From Pseudophaeomoniella oleicola (Eukaryota > Ascomycota > Eurotiomycetes > Phaeomoniellales > Phaeomoniellaceae): 64,000 nt of DNA. The notes beneath the pieces are model-generated. The model searched no databases, was not told the origin of the DNA, and saw only the letters and a list, made by a program, of their open reading frames with translations. Shown here in pieces: positions 1 through 12,598 of this stretch; position 1 is the first letter of the stretch; each line of letters opens with the position of its first letter. The stretch lies in NCBI GenBank assembly GCA_003868215.1, contig QWDQ01000070.1, positions 52,656 through 116,655 on the forward strand. Direction: 5' to 3'. The translations under genes and the position numbers were made by a program.

Positions 1-309
1 GACAGTCCATGGACGGAGAATGAGCCGAGACGTCAAGGCGAGGCCGATTCCTAAAAGCATGAGAAGCGGATTCTCGAGGGATGCCGGGTATGAGAGGGGA
101 AATGTTGAGAGGAAAGATCGCAAAACAGGTCTGCAATTTCTGACGAAAACAATAACGATTCAATGTCTTCATTGAGACAAATAGTGCAGCCACCAAAATA
201 AGACTTACGACTCGAAGCACTGAGCTGGCGTAGTGCAGGAAACAGGAATTAAATGTGAAAACATACCGCGGTTCGCCCCTGTAATCAGGTAGACAGGTCT
301 CCGATCCAT
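1..309 (-). CDS. 5' end of an unidentified gene (partial, runs off the window)
   Basis: Only the first two exons are visible. The start ATG is at 309 on the minus strand. Exon 1 (309..209) begins MDRRPVYLITGANRG and ends at a strong GTAAGT donor. Exon 2 (130..1) follows a TTGCAG acceptor, stays open to the window edge and carries a hydrophobic stretch (LLMLLGIGLALTS) that could be a membrane segment. The joined frame is consistent: 101 bases, then one base completes the split codon. The first residues resemble the nucleotide-binding start of short-chain dehydrogenases, but the usual G-x-x-x-G-x-G is not completed after ANRG, so I do not assign that family. An alternative donor (GTATGT) lies just after GANR, but joining it to the downstream acceptors gives an early stop. 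The function is unknown. Confidence 0.4.
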
Positions 310-668
310 GATGAGCGAATTTATAGGAGATCAGAGTATCAAACCCAAGATGATTTGTTCAAAGAGAAGACATGTGAAGAAAGAAGATCCTTTTTGAACC
401 TCGACAATGAGAGAAAGAATGAGGGGGTCCGGACTAGTCTCGAATACTCGATAAGAAGAATAGTCTAGCCAAACTTGTATACTTTCAGGGGCTTGTTGAC
501 TATGGTTCGACAGATACTCCGATCGAGAATTGATAGGATTATGTACAAATGAATTGATTAGGCCAGGTAAACCATACTTTTTCTGCTTCTCGTTCGACAG
601 TCTTCAATGCTTTTCTGTCAGTAACTCCATGAGGAGCTATGACTGTTTCAACAGCAATCACTCGCCTC
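310..668. other. Spacer between partial gene and PCT1
   Basis: Holds the 3' side of PCT1 and the promoter of the partial left-hand gene. Short open frames here are out of phase with both; I see nothing else. Confidence 0.5.
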
Positions 669-2299
<1,631 letters not shown>

Positions 2300-3212
2300 G
2301 CTGATGGGCTTGATAGACTGGCTACTTGCTGCACGGTCTTACAGCACCAGCACCAGCAATGGGTAGGCACAGCTGTAGCGAGCAGACACAAGTGCGAGAA
2401 TACAAGTTTCAGCTCGAAGTTCTGGAGGGCGCGTGGAGAACCGTGAGAACCACTGTTTTTCGGAGTTGTCCTGTCACCGTCAATGGGGTATGGCCGAGTT
2501 GAGGATGATCTCGGATACACATCAATGAAGTTCTAGCTATTCGACATCAAGGACTAGGTGCTGTCATAAGTCCCTAGATAATTATAGGAGATATGGGCGT
2601 GATTAATATGAATGAAGATAGTTCTGGCCTGGAGTGATATAGAAACGGCGCATAACTTGTTCTGGTGTCGGGATGACGAGTGGCCCCCCCTGTTTTTATT
2701 TTGCTTGGGCTTCTTTACGTGTTGCGCAGTCACGTCATGCTCGGTTCAGCTGTCTTGTAACATCCCGAACAACCTTTTCTTACCAACTTTGGAACTTGAT
2801 GTCTACTAAGGATGATAATAACATGGCAGATGCAGCTTTCGCCATAAAGAAACCCAGGGACGGTGAATATGATTCGATACGCATCGTGACGAGTGCAAAA
2901 AACAGGTCGCGGGACGTGAAGCTCTTCATCCGTGCACTTTAACCATGCCCTGTCTAATCAAAATGCCTTCGGGTGAACAAATCATGTAGGTAGTAAGGAG
3001 TAAAACAAGTGGTGGTATTGCTTCCCGTGAAGAACGACGACGTGAACATGATAAATAAATACTGCCGTCTTCCGATAATGTCTTGCGCTTCCATTCCGAC
3101 CAGTGATAAGTATATGGTGTCCATGCCCCTCAGCCAGTGCGGAATGTCTGCTTGACAAATGATGCCGGACACTACTTAGAATATTGCAGCGTGACCTGAC
3201 CGTTCATCTCTC
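2300..3212. other. Spacer, PCT1 promoter and PP2C 3' side
   Basis: No supported gene. The longest frames are under 100 codons and have no family character. It must contain the PCT1 promoter and PP2C terminator, but I see no distinct motif. Confidence 0.5.
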
Positions 3213-5001
3213 TCATGCAGGGCCATCAGACGCCTGCTTTATTTGCGTGGACTGCGTTTCAGCCTTCGGCGATTCAGACGACGGTGAAGCAACCAATTTG
3301 GAAGGTATCGCATCGGAGGCGACCTGCGGCCCAGGAGTGTCCTCGCGCTCACTACGCTTATGATCATCGGCAGATGACGTTTCCCCCTTCTTCACTTGAT
3401 TGTCAAGATCTTTGTCCTCGGAATGGTCGAACATTTCGGTGTCATCAGAGTCGGTTAGCACTTCTGTTCCATCCCCAAGCAGAATGATCCGCCCAGATCG
3501 ACCGCCAAAGCCCTTAGACCGTTGGTCAAGATCAAGTTCATACTCATCTCCGCTATCGTCGAATTGATGCCTGACGCCAGGGCCTCGGAACTCAGCTGTC
3601 ACGAACCATTAGCAAGGTTTCCTCTTAAGTACCGGGCACGGACTTGCCATATTCTGGCGGGGCACATGGGCCATCACCGTTCTTAACCCGCTCCGCAATG
3701 GTGTTGTACCATTCTTCCTTTGACTTGCCATTCAACAGGCCGATGACGACCATCGTCATGTTATCGCACCCAACGCCTCCAGTCTCGCTGTTCGATGCTA
3801 GGCAATTGTCCATCATGTTTTCGCAGATTTGATGAAGCTCCTGCTTGGCAGCTATTCCCCGTCGAACGAATTCTACCACAGCTTGCGATGACTGGCAATC
3901 CCAGATACCTGTTCTAACGGTTAGATGCTTGTCGTGGGCTTATTTGGGTATTGCATCCTTACCATCGCAAGCAATCACCAGAAATTCATCATCAGCAGTT
4001 ATCTCATGCGAGATGACATCTGGGAAAGCTGTAACGATCTGTTGTTCTGGTGACAGATCTGCGCTTTTCTTGAATTCAAAATCTCCAATGGCGCGTGACA
4101 GAGCGAGGTTGCCATTTACTCGGCCGAAATCTACGAAGCCACCTGCTGCAGTGATTCTGGCTTTCTCGCCTGCGACATCCGTGTCAGTGAATGTAGAATC
4201 GGATTGAAACTTTAAGCTAACCTTCATTCTGTGGTTTGTGATCGTATGAGAGGGGTTTAGCTCTGCCTTTGACACCGAGCACGGAACGAGAATCTCCCGC
4301 ATTCGCCTAAAGTTGTGAGTCCAGGTACAAGTTCGTCAGACGGCACCAACATACGACCCATATCTTGTTCCTTGAGATGATACCAACTGATGCTGTGCAT
4401 CCTGAGACTTCCTCTTCGTATCGTGGGTCTAGAGTTGTTGTCAATACAGACGGTCAAACAGTTCAGATGAATGCGCACCGTTGAGTATGGCTCTATCTGT
4501 AGCAAGGAAGCCATCCTTTAGAGCTTGTTCTATGTCGCCGCCTTTGAAAGCATCTTGTTTCGCCACGATCTTGTGAATGTTTTCTCCCGCAAACTGCGCT
4601 ACCTTTTCTCCGCCGTGGCCGTCATAGACACCGAAGTAGGCTAATCGTTTATCGGGAGGCGCTGGGGTGTGCTGTTTGCCGGATTCCTCAGCTTGTAAGT
4701 CAAGGATTGCAGCGTGTGCGTCCTCCATGCTTATGCGCCAGCCCTGCATGGCTGACAAACCGTAGATGCAGCAGTCATCTTGACCTCCGTCTGATATCTG
4801 TGAAACGGCGCAAGTCAGTCTTTGTGAGCAACTCTTTCAGTCTCCCCACGATGCGTGATGTCGGAGACAAGACGTGTCCAAGTGTCGTTTGGGCTCCCAC
4901 GCGGGCCACCCAGTTGATGCTTTTTGACATCAATCACACCGCGGGGTCACGAGGTAAGAACGCACCTTGTCGACAACGGGCTCAGAAAGTGTCTGACCCA
5001 T
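3213..5001 (-). CDS. PP2C-family protein serine/threonine phosphatase (Ptc2/Ptc3-like)
   Basis: Metal-dependent protein phosphatase that, in the Ptc2/3 group, counteracts stress MAPK (Hog1) and checkpoint kinases. Seven exons: 5001..4966, 4797..4479, 4428..4355, 4306..4222, 4169..3963, 3908..3633 and 3595..3213, giving 459 residues. The first exon encodes only 12 residues ([12 protein letters not shown]), matching the usual family start with a possible N-myristoylation glycine. Motifs in order: [24 protein letters not shown] with the metal-binding aspartate, [27 protein letters not shown] across the exon 5/6 join, and [11 protein letters not shown]. The last exon is an acidic Ser/Asp-rich tail that includes [20 protein letters not shown]. 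All splice phases agree. The same window holds an Ssk2-type MAPKKK, the upstream activator of the pathway this family damps, but they are 34 kb apart. Confidence 0.93.
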
Positions 5002-6560
5002 ATTCGCAGACTATCGAGACTGCACTAGATCAATCGTTTTCTGCAACCTCATCCAAGTATCGTCTTTTTTGAGGGAAGGGTTGGATGCTTCGAGAGCGGA
5101 TGAATTGAGTTTTAGGAAACGTCAAGGCGGGCGGAGCAAATCGATTATGAATGTGGGAATCTAGAACAGTTATGTACCTAGGTATGTAGCTTAAGTGCAA
5201 CTGCACCACGGGGTTGACAACGGCAGTGCAACAGAGCAGAAATAACGAAAGGGAAGCTGTATTGAGGTGCCAACATGCAGAGAGACAAGTGATGTAGTGA
5301 GGTCACGCGTGTGGAGGGAAAAGATGAAGTTGTGGGATTTGGGATTAGGTTGGGTTTTCCAAAGGCCGAATGAGTCGGGGCAAAGATATGTCGCTCTGCT
5401 CGCTCTCTTTTAGGATTGTGAGTTTTGGGTCTCCTTCATGACGAGGCGACGGGAACGGGGGGTAAGGGAAGAGTTAGTTTAGTTAAGTATCTACGTACCT
5501 ACCTTACCTTACCTACCCTACCTCAAGCACTCACCTAGGGGACTCAGGTACTTGGTTATCTTAAGCACCAAGTTATCGTCAGATAATATTACCTTACCTC
5601 AGGTTACCTTAGGTACCTTATCTCCAAGCCAGGAAAGTAATTAAAGGTAATGGAAGGTAATTAAAGAGCTGCGGTACGTTTGGTTCTGATACGCCCTCAA
5701 CCAATAGAGTTCACCAACTAAAACGATGAAGCAAATGCGGAACTACGCAAGAAAGGCGCCTGATGCTGATGTCTTTCTTCATCGTGTTCTCTCTTCTGCA
5801 TGAAGGACGAGAAATACAAATACCATACATCATTTCACCACGTCCTCGCGTTCGGTAACATCTCCCTCTGTCTCTCCTGGACACCAGGGATGTTGCCAGA
5901 TATTGAGCAATGTGTCCATATCCTCTACCTGTACGATAAATACCGACCTATCTACCTAGGTACTCATAGAAACAAACTTAGGGACAGTATCAATCTACCT
6001 ATCCTAGCGACGTGGCCAATCCTTCTGCCACAAAGTGGTACCTGGAAAGCTTCCTGGGGGTGGGGGCCCAACGCAATAAAAGAATTGGATAGATCACCTC
6101 ATCCATGTATTCTCTGGTATGTTAGGTAGTGACAATACTGTATCAAGGGAGATCATTCCACCTCTGAATCCTTTCCGAATCGCTACAGTTTATCCTCCGT
6201 CGATCCTGGCTTGTCAAGTGACGTCCAGGTAACAGCAGGAATATCATGGGCATCTAGAGAGTAGACTTGTATCTCATGTCTACACAATGATGACCAACAT
6301 TGTCCCGGAACATCTGGAAAGCAGATTTAGGCGAATATCCCACGTCGGAACATATTATCATTAGCAGTCGGCGTTAGTGTACTGCATGTTCGACCTCAAG
6401 ACGCATTCGCTTTCAAATGAATTATGGCAATTAAGGATAGGGGATGCATGCTACCCATATCAGTACATACAATAAACATGCAGAAAATGTCCCTTTTTGG
6501 CATTTCCAGTTCCGTCATCGCCAAAATAATAGAATTCATGATCACATTATCAAAGAGGTA
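5002..6560. other. Repeat-rich spacer upstream of PP2C
   Basis: 1.56 kb without a gene. Contains a dense run of CCTTACC/GGTACCT words at 5481..5680 and two exact TACCTAGGTA palindromes (5175..5184, 5953..5962). The left part is the PP2C promoter, the right part the Axl2-like 3' side. Confidence 0.5.
5481..5680. repeat. Clustered ACCTTACCT/GGTAATTAAAGG words
   Basis: Imperfect reiteration of TACCTACCTTACCTTACC followed by AGGTACCTTATC and twice GGTAATTAAAG. It is not a clean tandem array; it looks like degenerate low-complexity DNA upstream of PP2C. Confidence 0.6.
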
Positions 6561-9530
6561 TCACACAAATGCCAGATCACCACGTTGACTGCTCTGAGAT
6601 CTTGCCAAATCTCCCTCAGTGACACTCACGGGTCGTTTATCTCTTCGATCCCCAAGACGCCATCTCCTCTCTGATGTGCCCGTGCGTCTGGGTGGGGGAT
6701 AACCTCGGGAAGTGCTTGGTCGGCTACCTTGACTCGCCTCACCAAAGTCCAGCGGTCGTTCCAAAGGACTGCCCAACGGGGAGTTATTCGCAGAGACCTG
6801 CCATCGTCGCAGCCCGTCGGGACCCAATGCTTCCTCAATGTCCTCGTCCTCCCAGGCGGATTCATCACTCTCATCCGCAGTGTCGAACTGACCGCTGCTA
6901 TAGCTGACACGATCCCTGAGAACGAGGGGTGGGGGTCTCAAAGGCTCTTCATACGGCAGTTCGTCCTCACTGGCTATCGTTTCAGGTCTTTGATAGGTAT
7001 GGTGAGCTCCTACACTTGAAGACTTTGAGTATGTCCTCCATGTATCCCGCTGGGTGCGGTCATCAGGATAGAAGGAGCCTGACATTGCGGGAGACCGTAA
7101 CCTTTCCATAATGCCCCTTGAATTCCGAGAACTCGACGGCCTCATTGACCAGGAGCTGGAGAACCTTGGTGCACTTTCGAGTCGGTCGCGTGCACGATCG
7201 CGGACGTATCTCTGCCGCTCCTCGCTAAGAGATGAGCGCTGCCCACTTTCGCTATTGACTAGGCGTAAACTTGCTCTGCCCCCCATCTCACTTCCTTGCA
7301 GGGTACTCCGTTCGTTCTCATCCTGGGGAGGCTGCGGAAATCTCTCCAAGTCAGCACTATTCATACGGCCATCGTCGCTAGCCAGAAACGAGTTGCGAGG
7401 GTTCTGCCATGATTCACGTATCTGTAAATACCCCGGAGGACCCAGTCCGCCGTTACCATGCCCCATACCGCTCAGTCTTGTGGGTAAGCCGGAGCTGAAG
7501 CTTGAGATACCGCTCAGGGCCCGAGAGGCTCTCTTCGCCGGATGGGTGTCTTGCAATTGTCGTGATTGCGTGGGTCGAAATGGCGTCCTTTTCCTCGAAT
7601 AGTTCAAGGTACTGATTCTGCGGGAAAAGGGCGAATCTTGTGAAAGATGAGCCGCTATTCTACTGGATCTGGAGCTCCTTCTTGAACTTTGTTTTGAACT
7701 TCGTTTCGCACTTCTTGGAGGTATCGGCGGAGAAGGTACGATGAAATGCTCCAAGTCCGATCCTATAAAGGGACTACCATGTTGGCTTGATTTCTTGGAC
7801 CATCGAGCACGCGATCGGCGCAGCGAGTCGGGTGCCCATGGCAACTCCAGGCGAGGTGCAGGCTCAGGAGATCGTGTAGGCTGTTTCTCTAGCATTTCCC
7901 CGTCTGATGAAATCTCAGTGATAACAGTGGGGCCAGCCTCTTCCTCTGGTATTGGGCGCGAGATATCCTTCTTTGACAAGGTCTCCATGTCTCTTCGACG
8001 CCTTCTACGTCTCATGCAGCATAGAATAAATAATAAGAGCAGTAATATCAACAAAAGGGGTAAAAGAATGCCTAAAACGATGGCGAGGTCTCGACCAGAG
8101 TGGCTTTTGTTGTTATCTCCCACGGTCAAGGGCGTTGCAGAGGAGAGTGAGGAAGAAGAAGAGGCTGAGGAGGATGGCGATGATGATGACGATGATGAAG
8201 AAGCAGAAAAAGTCGGTCTTGACTCCGTCGTATGCGTGGCGCTACTTCTTAAGCTTGAAGAGGTTTCGGTGCTTGTCGGACTGGCCGATCGCCGAACGAT
8301 GTTGATAGGCAATGTCCTCGTCTGAGACCTCGTTCCTGAGTGTGCTGTAATTCGCACATTCCGTAAGCCAGCTGACGTGCCAGATGGCACTGTCCCAAGC
8401 AGTGTTGTATTTATTGCATTGTAGGTCAGCCACCCTGTTGCTGACCCCAGATCCACAGAAACGGTAGCTTCACTGGCAATTGCACTCCCAAGGTCATACA
8501 TGAAAAACCGACCAATGGTGGCATTTACCTCTGACAGGTTGTCTCTGAAGAGGTCATCCGTCGAGAAATTGAAGTTCAGGGTCGAATTCGCAACGTCTCC
8601 ATAATTGTCGGTGACTGTGATCGTAACGTTCTGCGAGGGAGCTCCGGACGGCGGCGTGCCCCCAAGAGATATGTTGTGCATGCTAAGTGTCAACCAGTCG
8701 GGGGCATCAGATGTAACACTTATGATGTCGCTCGTGCTGACTTGATTGCCGTTTAATGATAATTCATCAAACAGTGCCGGACTTTGGAAGTACTGACCCT
8801 CAGACAGGGTGAAGCTCTGGTAGGTTATATTGAAAGTAAGTACGTTATAGCCAACCACGATCTCGAACAGCGCCGCGGCGCTAGCAAATCCTATGACATC
8901 TGATGCGATCAGGCGAACAGGGTAGATCTGAGGATAGGATGCTGTTGACACCAACGGAGGACTCGTTCCAGTAAAGGCGAGATTTTGATCATTGAATTGT
9001 AGCCAAGACGGGAGAGGCGTGTTGTTTCCAGAGGTCGCATAATAGTTGGTGGATGTACTCGTGTCGATGAACGTATTGGAGTTGAAGCTGAGCGTGAACG
9101 CCTGCGAAGGATACAACAGTAATGCATCTGGGCTCGAGACAGGACCAACTTGCGCCAGCTGCGGTAGAATCGGTGCACCAAGCCGAGGTCCGCCACCCCC
9201 GATGACAACAAGTGTCACCGGAACTGACGTGGTGCCCGTACTATCACTCGCAGTGAGTTCAAATGTAGGCGCTCCGACGTCGCTTGAGGTTGGCGTTCCG
9301 AACAACGTTCTATTGTAGCTGTTTAAGCCTAACCACGCCGGTGCTGCGGACAGCGCATATGTGAGAGAGTCGCCGGATGAAGTGAATGTCGATGCTGAGA
9401 AGGTGAACTCGAAATATTCAGACACTTGTGCCACCGGCGGAACTTGAGAGTTCACTGGAAAGCTGGCGGTTGGTGCTGCAATCGCGAGCTTGATAAGCAG
9501 CAAGATAATCATAAAGGCGTGCTCCCGCAT
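6561..9530 (-). CDS. Axl2-like membrane glycoprotein with cadherin-type repeats
   Basis: Single-exon protein of 989 residues resembling Axl2/Bud10, the axial bud-site and polarity landmark of yeast; in moulds the homologue is linked to septation and conidiation. Residues 1-18 are a signal peptide (MIILLLIKLAIA core). Roughly residues 20-410 hold about four cadherin-like/CADG repeats, recognisable by recurring PAWL or PSWL followed by GTP (APAWLGLNSYNRTLFGTP, PSWLQF...FTGTSP, APDWLTL...LGGTPP, GWLTYN...LLGTVP), with many N-glycosylation sequons. A Ser/Thr-rich stalk follows, including a serine run near 430-460. One transmembrane helix lies at about 481-504 (LAIVLGILLPLLLILLLLLF), then a basic stop-transfer run of eight arginines (MRRRRRRRR-like) and a long Ser/Arg/Pro-rich cytosolic tail. 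Architecture, not sequence search, supports the call. Confidence 0.85.
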   Translation of the reverse strand: MREHAFMIILLLIKLAIAAPTASFPVNSQVPPVAQVSEYFEFTFSASTFTSSGDSLTYALSAAPAWLGLNSYNRTLFGTPTSSDVGAPTFELTASDSTGTTSVPVTLVVIGGGGPRLGAPILPQLAQVGPVSSPDALLLYPSQAFTLSFNSNTFIDTSTSTNYYATSGNNTPLPSWLQFNDQNLAFTGTSPPLVSTASYPQIYPVRLIASDVIGFASAAALFEIVVGYNVLTFNITYQSFTLSEGQYFQSPALFDELSLNGNQVSTSDIISVTSDAPDWLTLSMHNISLGGTPPSGAPSQNVTITVTDNYGDVANSTLNFNFSTDDLFRDNLSEVNATIGRFFMYDLGSAIASEATVSVDLGSATGWLTYNAINTTLLGTVPSGTSAGLRNVRITAHSGTRSQTRTLPINIVRRSASPTSTETSSSLRSSATHTTESRPTFSASSSSSSSSPSSSASSSSSLSSATPLTVGDNNKSHSGRDLAIVLGILLPLLLILLLLLFILCCMRRRRRRRDMETLSKKDISRPIPEEEAGPTVITEISSDGEMLEKQPTRSPEPAPRLELPWAPDSLRRSRARWSKKSSQHGSPFIGSDLEHFIVPSPPIPPRSAKRSSKQSSRRSSRSSRIAAHLSQDSPFSRRISTLNYSRKRTPFRPTQSRQLQDTHPAKRASRALSGISSFSSGLPTRLSGMGHGNGGLGPPGYLQIRESWQNPRNSFLASDDGRMNSADLERFPQPPQDENERSTLQGSEMGGRASLRLVNSESGQRSSLSEERQRYVRDRARDRLESAPRFSSSWSMRPSSSRNSRGIMERLRSPAMSGSFYPDDRTQRDTWRTYSKSSSVGAHHTYQRPETIASEDELPYEEPLRPPPLVLRDRVSYSSGQFDTADESDESAWEDEDIEEALGPDGLRRWQVSANNSPLGSPLERPLDFGEASQGSRPSTSRGYPPPRRTGTSERRWRLGDRRDKRPVSVTEGDLARSQSSQRGDLAFV

Positions 9531-9961
9531 CGTCCCTCCTGTTGTAGCCCACGCCTGCTACGCCTTTTTTCCTGGCATCAATGTCTCGACTCTCTGATGA
9601 CTTTGGCGTTTGTAGATGCACGAAAGCAATATTGCATTATCCAGCAGAACAGGGATATGAAAATTGTAGTCGGCATAGAACCCAGGTCGAACGCGATCAT
9701 TCGCGAAACCCTTGATAGAAATGTCTCCATTGGCGCGAGGCTTTTCGGCGCCATATGCAAGCTCTTTCGGAGGTATGCAATGGCTGGAATATGGGGGGGG
9801 GGGGGTTTTGGTGAGGAACGCAGGCCTGCAAGGGGCTGGAGCATTTTTGGCATCCCTTGATGGCCACACGTCGACCACCAAGTAGAAAGTCGAAACTATT
9901 GCAAAGGACACGAACAGCGGAAATTTAACATAGGAACAAAAGGAGAGAGGCAGGTCTCAGT
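9531..9961. other. Spacer between Axl2-like and GNAT genes
   Basis: 431 bases holding the Axl2-like promoter and the GNAT 3' side. A run of 13 G with one neighbouring T-rich stretch lies near 9795..9808. Open frames here overlap each other in several phases and look like chance. Confidence 0.5.
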
Positions 9962-10459
9962 CTAGGTTCCAATCTCGTAAACCATATAGATTGAATTCCT
10001 TCCCGGCAAATAGTCAGCGCTTCTTCTTCTTTCCACGAAGCCAGATGAGAGGTAGAGCGTCCTAGCTGCAACCCTTGACTCATCGACCCAAAGGCCAATC
10101 TGACGACAGCTTGTTACTTCCGCTTTATCTTTGATATATTGTAAAAGTAGTTTTCCCACACCTTGCCGTCGAAATGGGTCGACTACACATATCTTGTGCA
10201 ACCAAACAGTCTTGCCCGTTCGTACGCAAAGACCGTATGCAATCATTTGATTCATATCAACGGGGTCATCATCTCGAAAGACACAGTGTACCTGCAAATT
10301 CGGTTTTCTGATATCGGCCTTAGTCAAGCACCAGCGCTCATCTGCAGGGAAGATTTTCTTTTCGATGGAATTGACGATCTGGAGAGCTTTATCCACACTA
10401 GAGCCAGACAGTGAAGTGATTGAAAGAATGTGAAAAGAAGGCTCTTCTATAAAGGACAT
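9962..10459 (-). CDS. GNAT-family N-acetyltransferase
   Basis: Predicted acetyl-CoA-dependent acyltransferase of 165 residues, compact and single-domain, starting at ATG 10459 (MSFIEEPSF). The frame stays open another 11 codons upstream but has no ATG there. Motif A is clear: a hydrophobic strand (WLHKICVVDP) followed by the acetyl-CoA pyrophosphate loop FRRQGVGKLLLQYI. Next come a strand with LWVDESRVAARTLY and the family's typical YLSSGFVE motif-B ending. The N-terminal half (KIFPADERWCLTKADI) resembles fungal small-molecule or polyamine-type acetyltransferases such as serotonin/arylalkylamine N-acetyltransferase relatives, but the substrate cannot be read from sequence. It lies tail-to-head behind the Axl2-like gene with its own spacer. 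There is no signal peptide, so it is probably cytosolic. Confidence 0.82.
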   Translation of the reverse strand: MSFIEEPSFHILSITSLSGSSVDKALQIVNSIEKKIFPADERWCLTKADIRKPNLQVHCVFRDDDPVDMNQMIAYGLCVRTGKTVWLHKICVVDPFRRQGVGKLLLQYIKDKAEVTSCRQIGLWVDESRVAARTLYLSSGFVERRRSADYLPGRNSIYMVYEIGT

Positions 10460-10710
10460 AGCAAATTTGTCTTCTCTAAGCGTAGAAGCCAAGCTGTGAA
10501 GTAACAGGAAAGAAAGGTCGGTGAGTCCATGCTCGCAGAAGATCTTGGTTGCCGTCTGTTACGCCTGGAACTTGCACGAGCACCGTGATGCGGGGAGATA
10601 TTGAACCACATGTACCTACTTAAAGACCTATACTCGTAATCTTGGTTAAGGACTCACATCGACAGTGTATCAGACCAATTTCATTCTCCACGCAAACCCA
10701 AGTCATTGAG

Positions 10711-11053
10711 ATGTCGACCAAAATGCCATCGCAAGGATCCTCCAAACGTCAAGCTGCACGTGAAATCATTGATATTCTACAGGAGATCAGCGTACTATTG
10801 GTAAGGCCTCGCACCTTGAAGTAAGTCCGGTACTCATCCAACGCGTTTCTACAGAACGCGGAGCTTGACCGGACACAACTGTCGCTCTGCGTGTCATTGA
10901 TAGAGAACGGTGTCAATCCAGAGGCTTTAGCGGTAAGTTACACCGGAAAGAGGTAAAGCTTCCAATATTTACGAAGTACAGAGTGCGATAAAGGAGCTCA
11001 AAAGAGACGCCATTGAAACTCGAGCCAAAGTCGACCCGGTGGTCATGGATTAA
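10711..11053 (+). CDS. mzt1: Mitotic-spindle organizing protein 1 (MOZART1 / Mzt1)
   Basis: Tiny core subunit that binds the N termini of gamma-tubulin complex proteins and is needed to recruit and activate the gamma-tubulin complex at spindle pole bodies. Three exons: 10711..10800, 10855..10932 and 10982..11053, each a whole number of codons, giving 79 residues. The coding exons are too short to show up as one open frame. Diagnostic sequence: [20 protein letters not shown], then [18 protein letters not shown] and AIKELKRDA. The phrase [10 protein letters not shown] is the family hallmark. Introns are 54 and 49 bases with GTAAG donors and CTACAG/TACAG acceptors. A second ATG lies five codons downstream and could be used instead. 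Identity is secure despite its size. Confidence 0.93.
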
Positions 11054-11198
11054 ATCAGCTATACGGCAGAAGGCGTGGTATGCCTGCGGAGATACAACCC
11101 GTGGTGTTATTCTCCCATGCACAGCGTAGGATGAATCAGCCTACATTTACATTCAACAAAACTTGGGCATTCTAGCACCCGAACGACCGCTCTATCAT

Positions 11199-12598
11199 TC
11201 ATGACTTCTCAGGCTTCCCAGGTTCATCTTTGCCACTGATATCGTCAGACATTGCTTCGGCAGTAGCCTTCTGCAATCGCTCGGCTTCGTCAGATGATCG
11301 AGCCTTTTTGGTGTCTTTATCGTCATCACTGTCTCCAAGACTGAACGGATCGTTGTCAGCAACGGGTGACGGATCCACACTTGATAACGGTTGCCATTTA
11401 CTGGACTTCCCTGTGGAGGTCGCTCGCCTTGGTGGATTGGTACTGTATGGATCCGACTGGAGGTCATCTGGGGGTCCGTCATGGAAAGAGACCTGACGTC
11501 CACTGGGAGGCGTGGGCGTTGGCTTAAAAAGGTCGGGGTTGGCCAAAGGTCGTGGTGGACGTGGCGGAGGAGCTACAGCTTTGTTAGATAGCAAATGCCG
11601 TTTTCTTCAGGAGACTAACCTTCAGCGTCTCTCAATTCCAAAGTAGAGAAGTCGTCGGGTAACACCTGAGGATCAGCGTCGTAGCGATCACGATCGGCGC
11701 TACGACGAGTCGTCTCTCCACTCCGTCTTCCATACATAGGACTTCCACTGCGGCCGGGATATCCCTGGGTTGGATGGCCCTGCTCTTGATCGATGTCGTC
11801 TAAATCCTCGCCATCTAACCGTTTCTTGAAATTCTGCACCCATTTGTTGACTGTTTGTTGCGTGTCCAAGAAACCCTTGCGCAGATTTTCCCTTATGACG
11901 GGTAGATCATCTACCAGACGTTAACCCAGATCATATTTGAGTTGGCCCCTGCTTACCATCAAAGAAACTGTGCTCGCGTTCGTCGTCTCCATAGGGAGGT
12001 CGTTGCGCCTGCTGCATACGCTGTGGCTGCCCGGGACCCCGCCGTCCGGCACCGCTGTAATGTTCGGCCAACTGGCGAGCATATAGTTCATCCGCTTCCA
12101 ATTGGCTTAGCCCAGTTGATGTTGGACCTGTAGGCCTCGGAGGTTTGGCTGGGGGTTCGGGTTCCTTCTGAGAATCTGGATCACTCATACCTGCTAATGT
12201 TAGTATTCCGATATAACTAGAGAAAGCAGATCGTATACCAAGGAGAGCATTGAAAGCCGGCTCGACTTGACCACCGCTTGCCGAGAGTACCGCTTTGATA
12301 ACAGTGGTGTCGATCGAAGGGAATGCTTCTTTCAGAGTCACTTCCGCTTGTTCTCGTGGGGAGAGCGGTCTAGGTGGCTTTGCTGGTGCATCTTCCTTCA
12401 GAGGCGTCGAAGCGGTAGGGAGATCGCCTGCTGTCGCACTCCCTGAGCCTTCCTGTAATTCATCGTCAAAATCCAACGGTCGTGCTGTTGTGGGGGACTC
12501 GGGGGGAGCTCCTGAGCCGCTCTTGAGCTATTCAGCGTCAGATGGGAAACGATTTGCAAGTAAAGTATGCTTACCGCCGCTTTCTCGGCATCTGCCAT
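11199..12598 (-). CDS. CUE5: CUE-domain ubiquitin-binding adaptor (Cue5/Don1-type)
   Basis: Fungal member of the CUET (Cue5/Tollip) group: the CUE domain binds ubiquitin and, in yeast Cue5, a C-terminal Atg8-interacting motif links ubiquitinated aggregates to autophagy. Five exons: 12598..12575, 12527..12239, 12190..11957, 11910..11620 and 11578..11199, giving 405 residues. The CUE domain lies in exon 2 and the start of exon 3: TLKEAFPSIDTTVIKAVLSA then GGQVEPAFNALLGMSDP (MFP replaced by AFP, with the dileucine-type LLG kept). Exons 3 and 4 contain FFDDDLPVIRENLRKGFLDT followed by a helical segment, the second conserved block of the family. The rest is Pro-rich and acidic. PPRPP repeats occur at least three times and suggest SH3-type partners. 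A candidate Atg8-interacting site DDFSTL lies near the end of exon 4 and is inference only. Confidence 0.88.

Noticed and set aside
209-309. Short-chain dehydrogenase start (LITGANRG)
   Set aside because: The G-x-x-x-G-x-G motif is not completed after ANRG in either splice choice, and the second exon reads as a hydrophobic segment unlike that fold.
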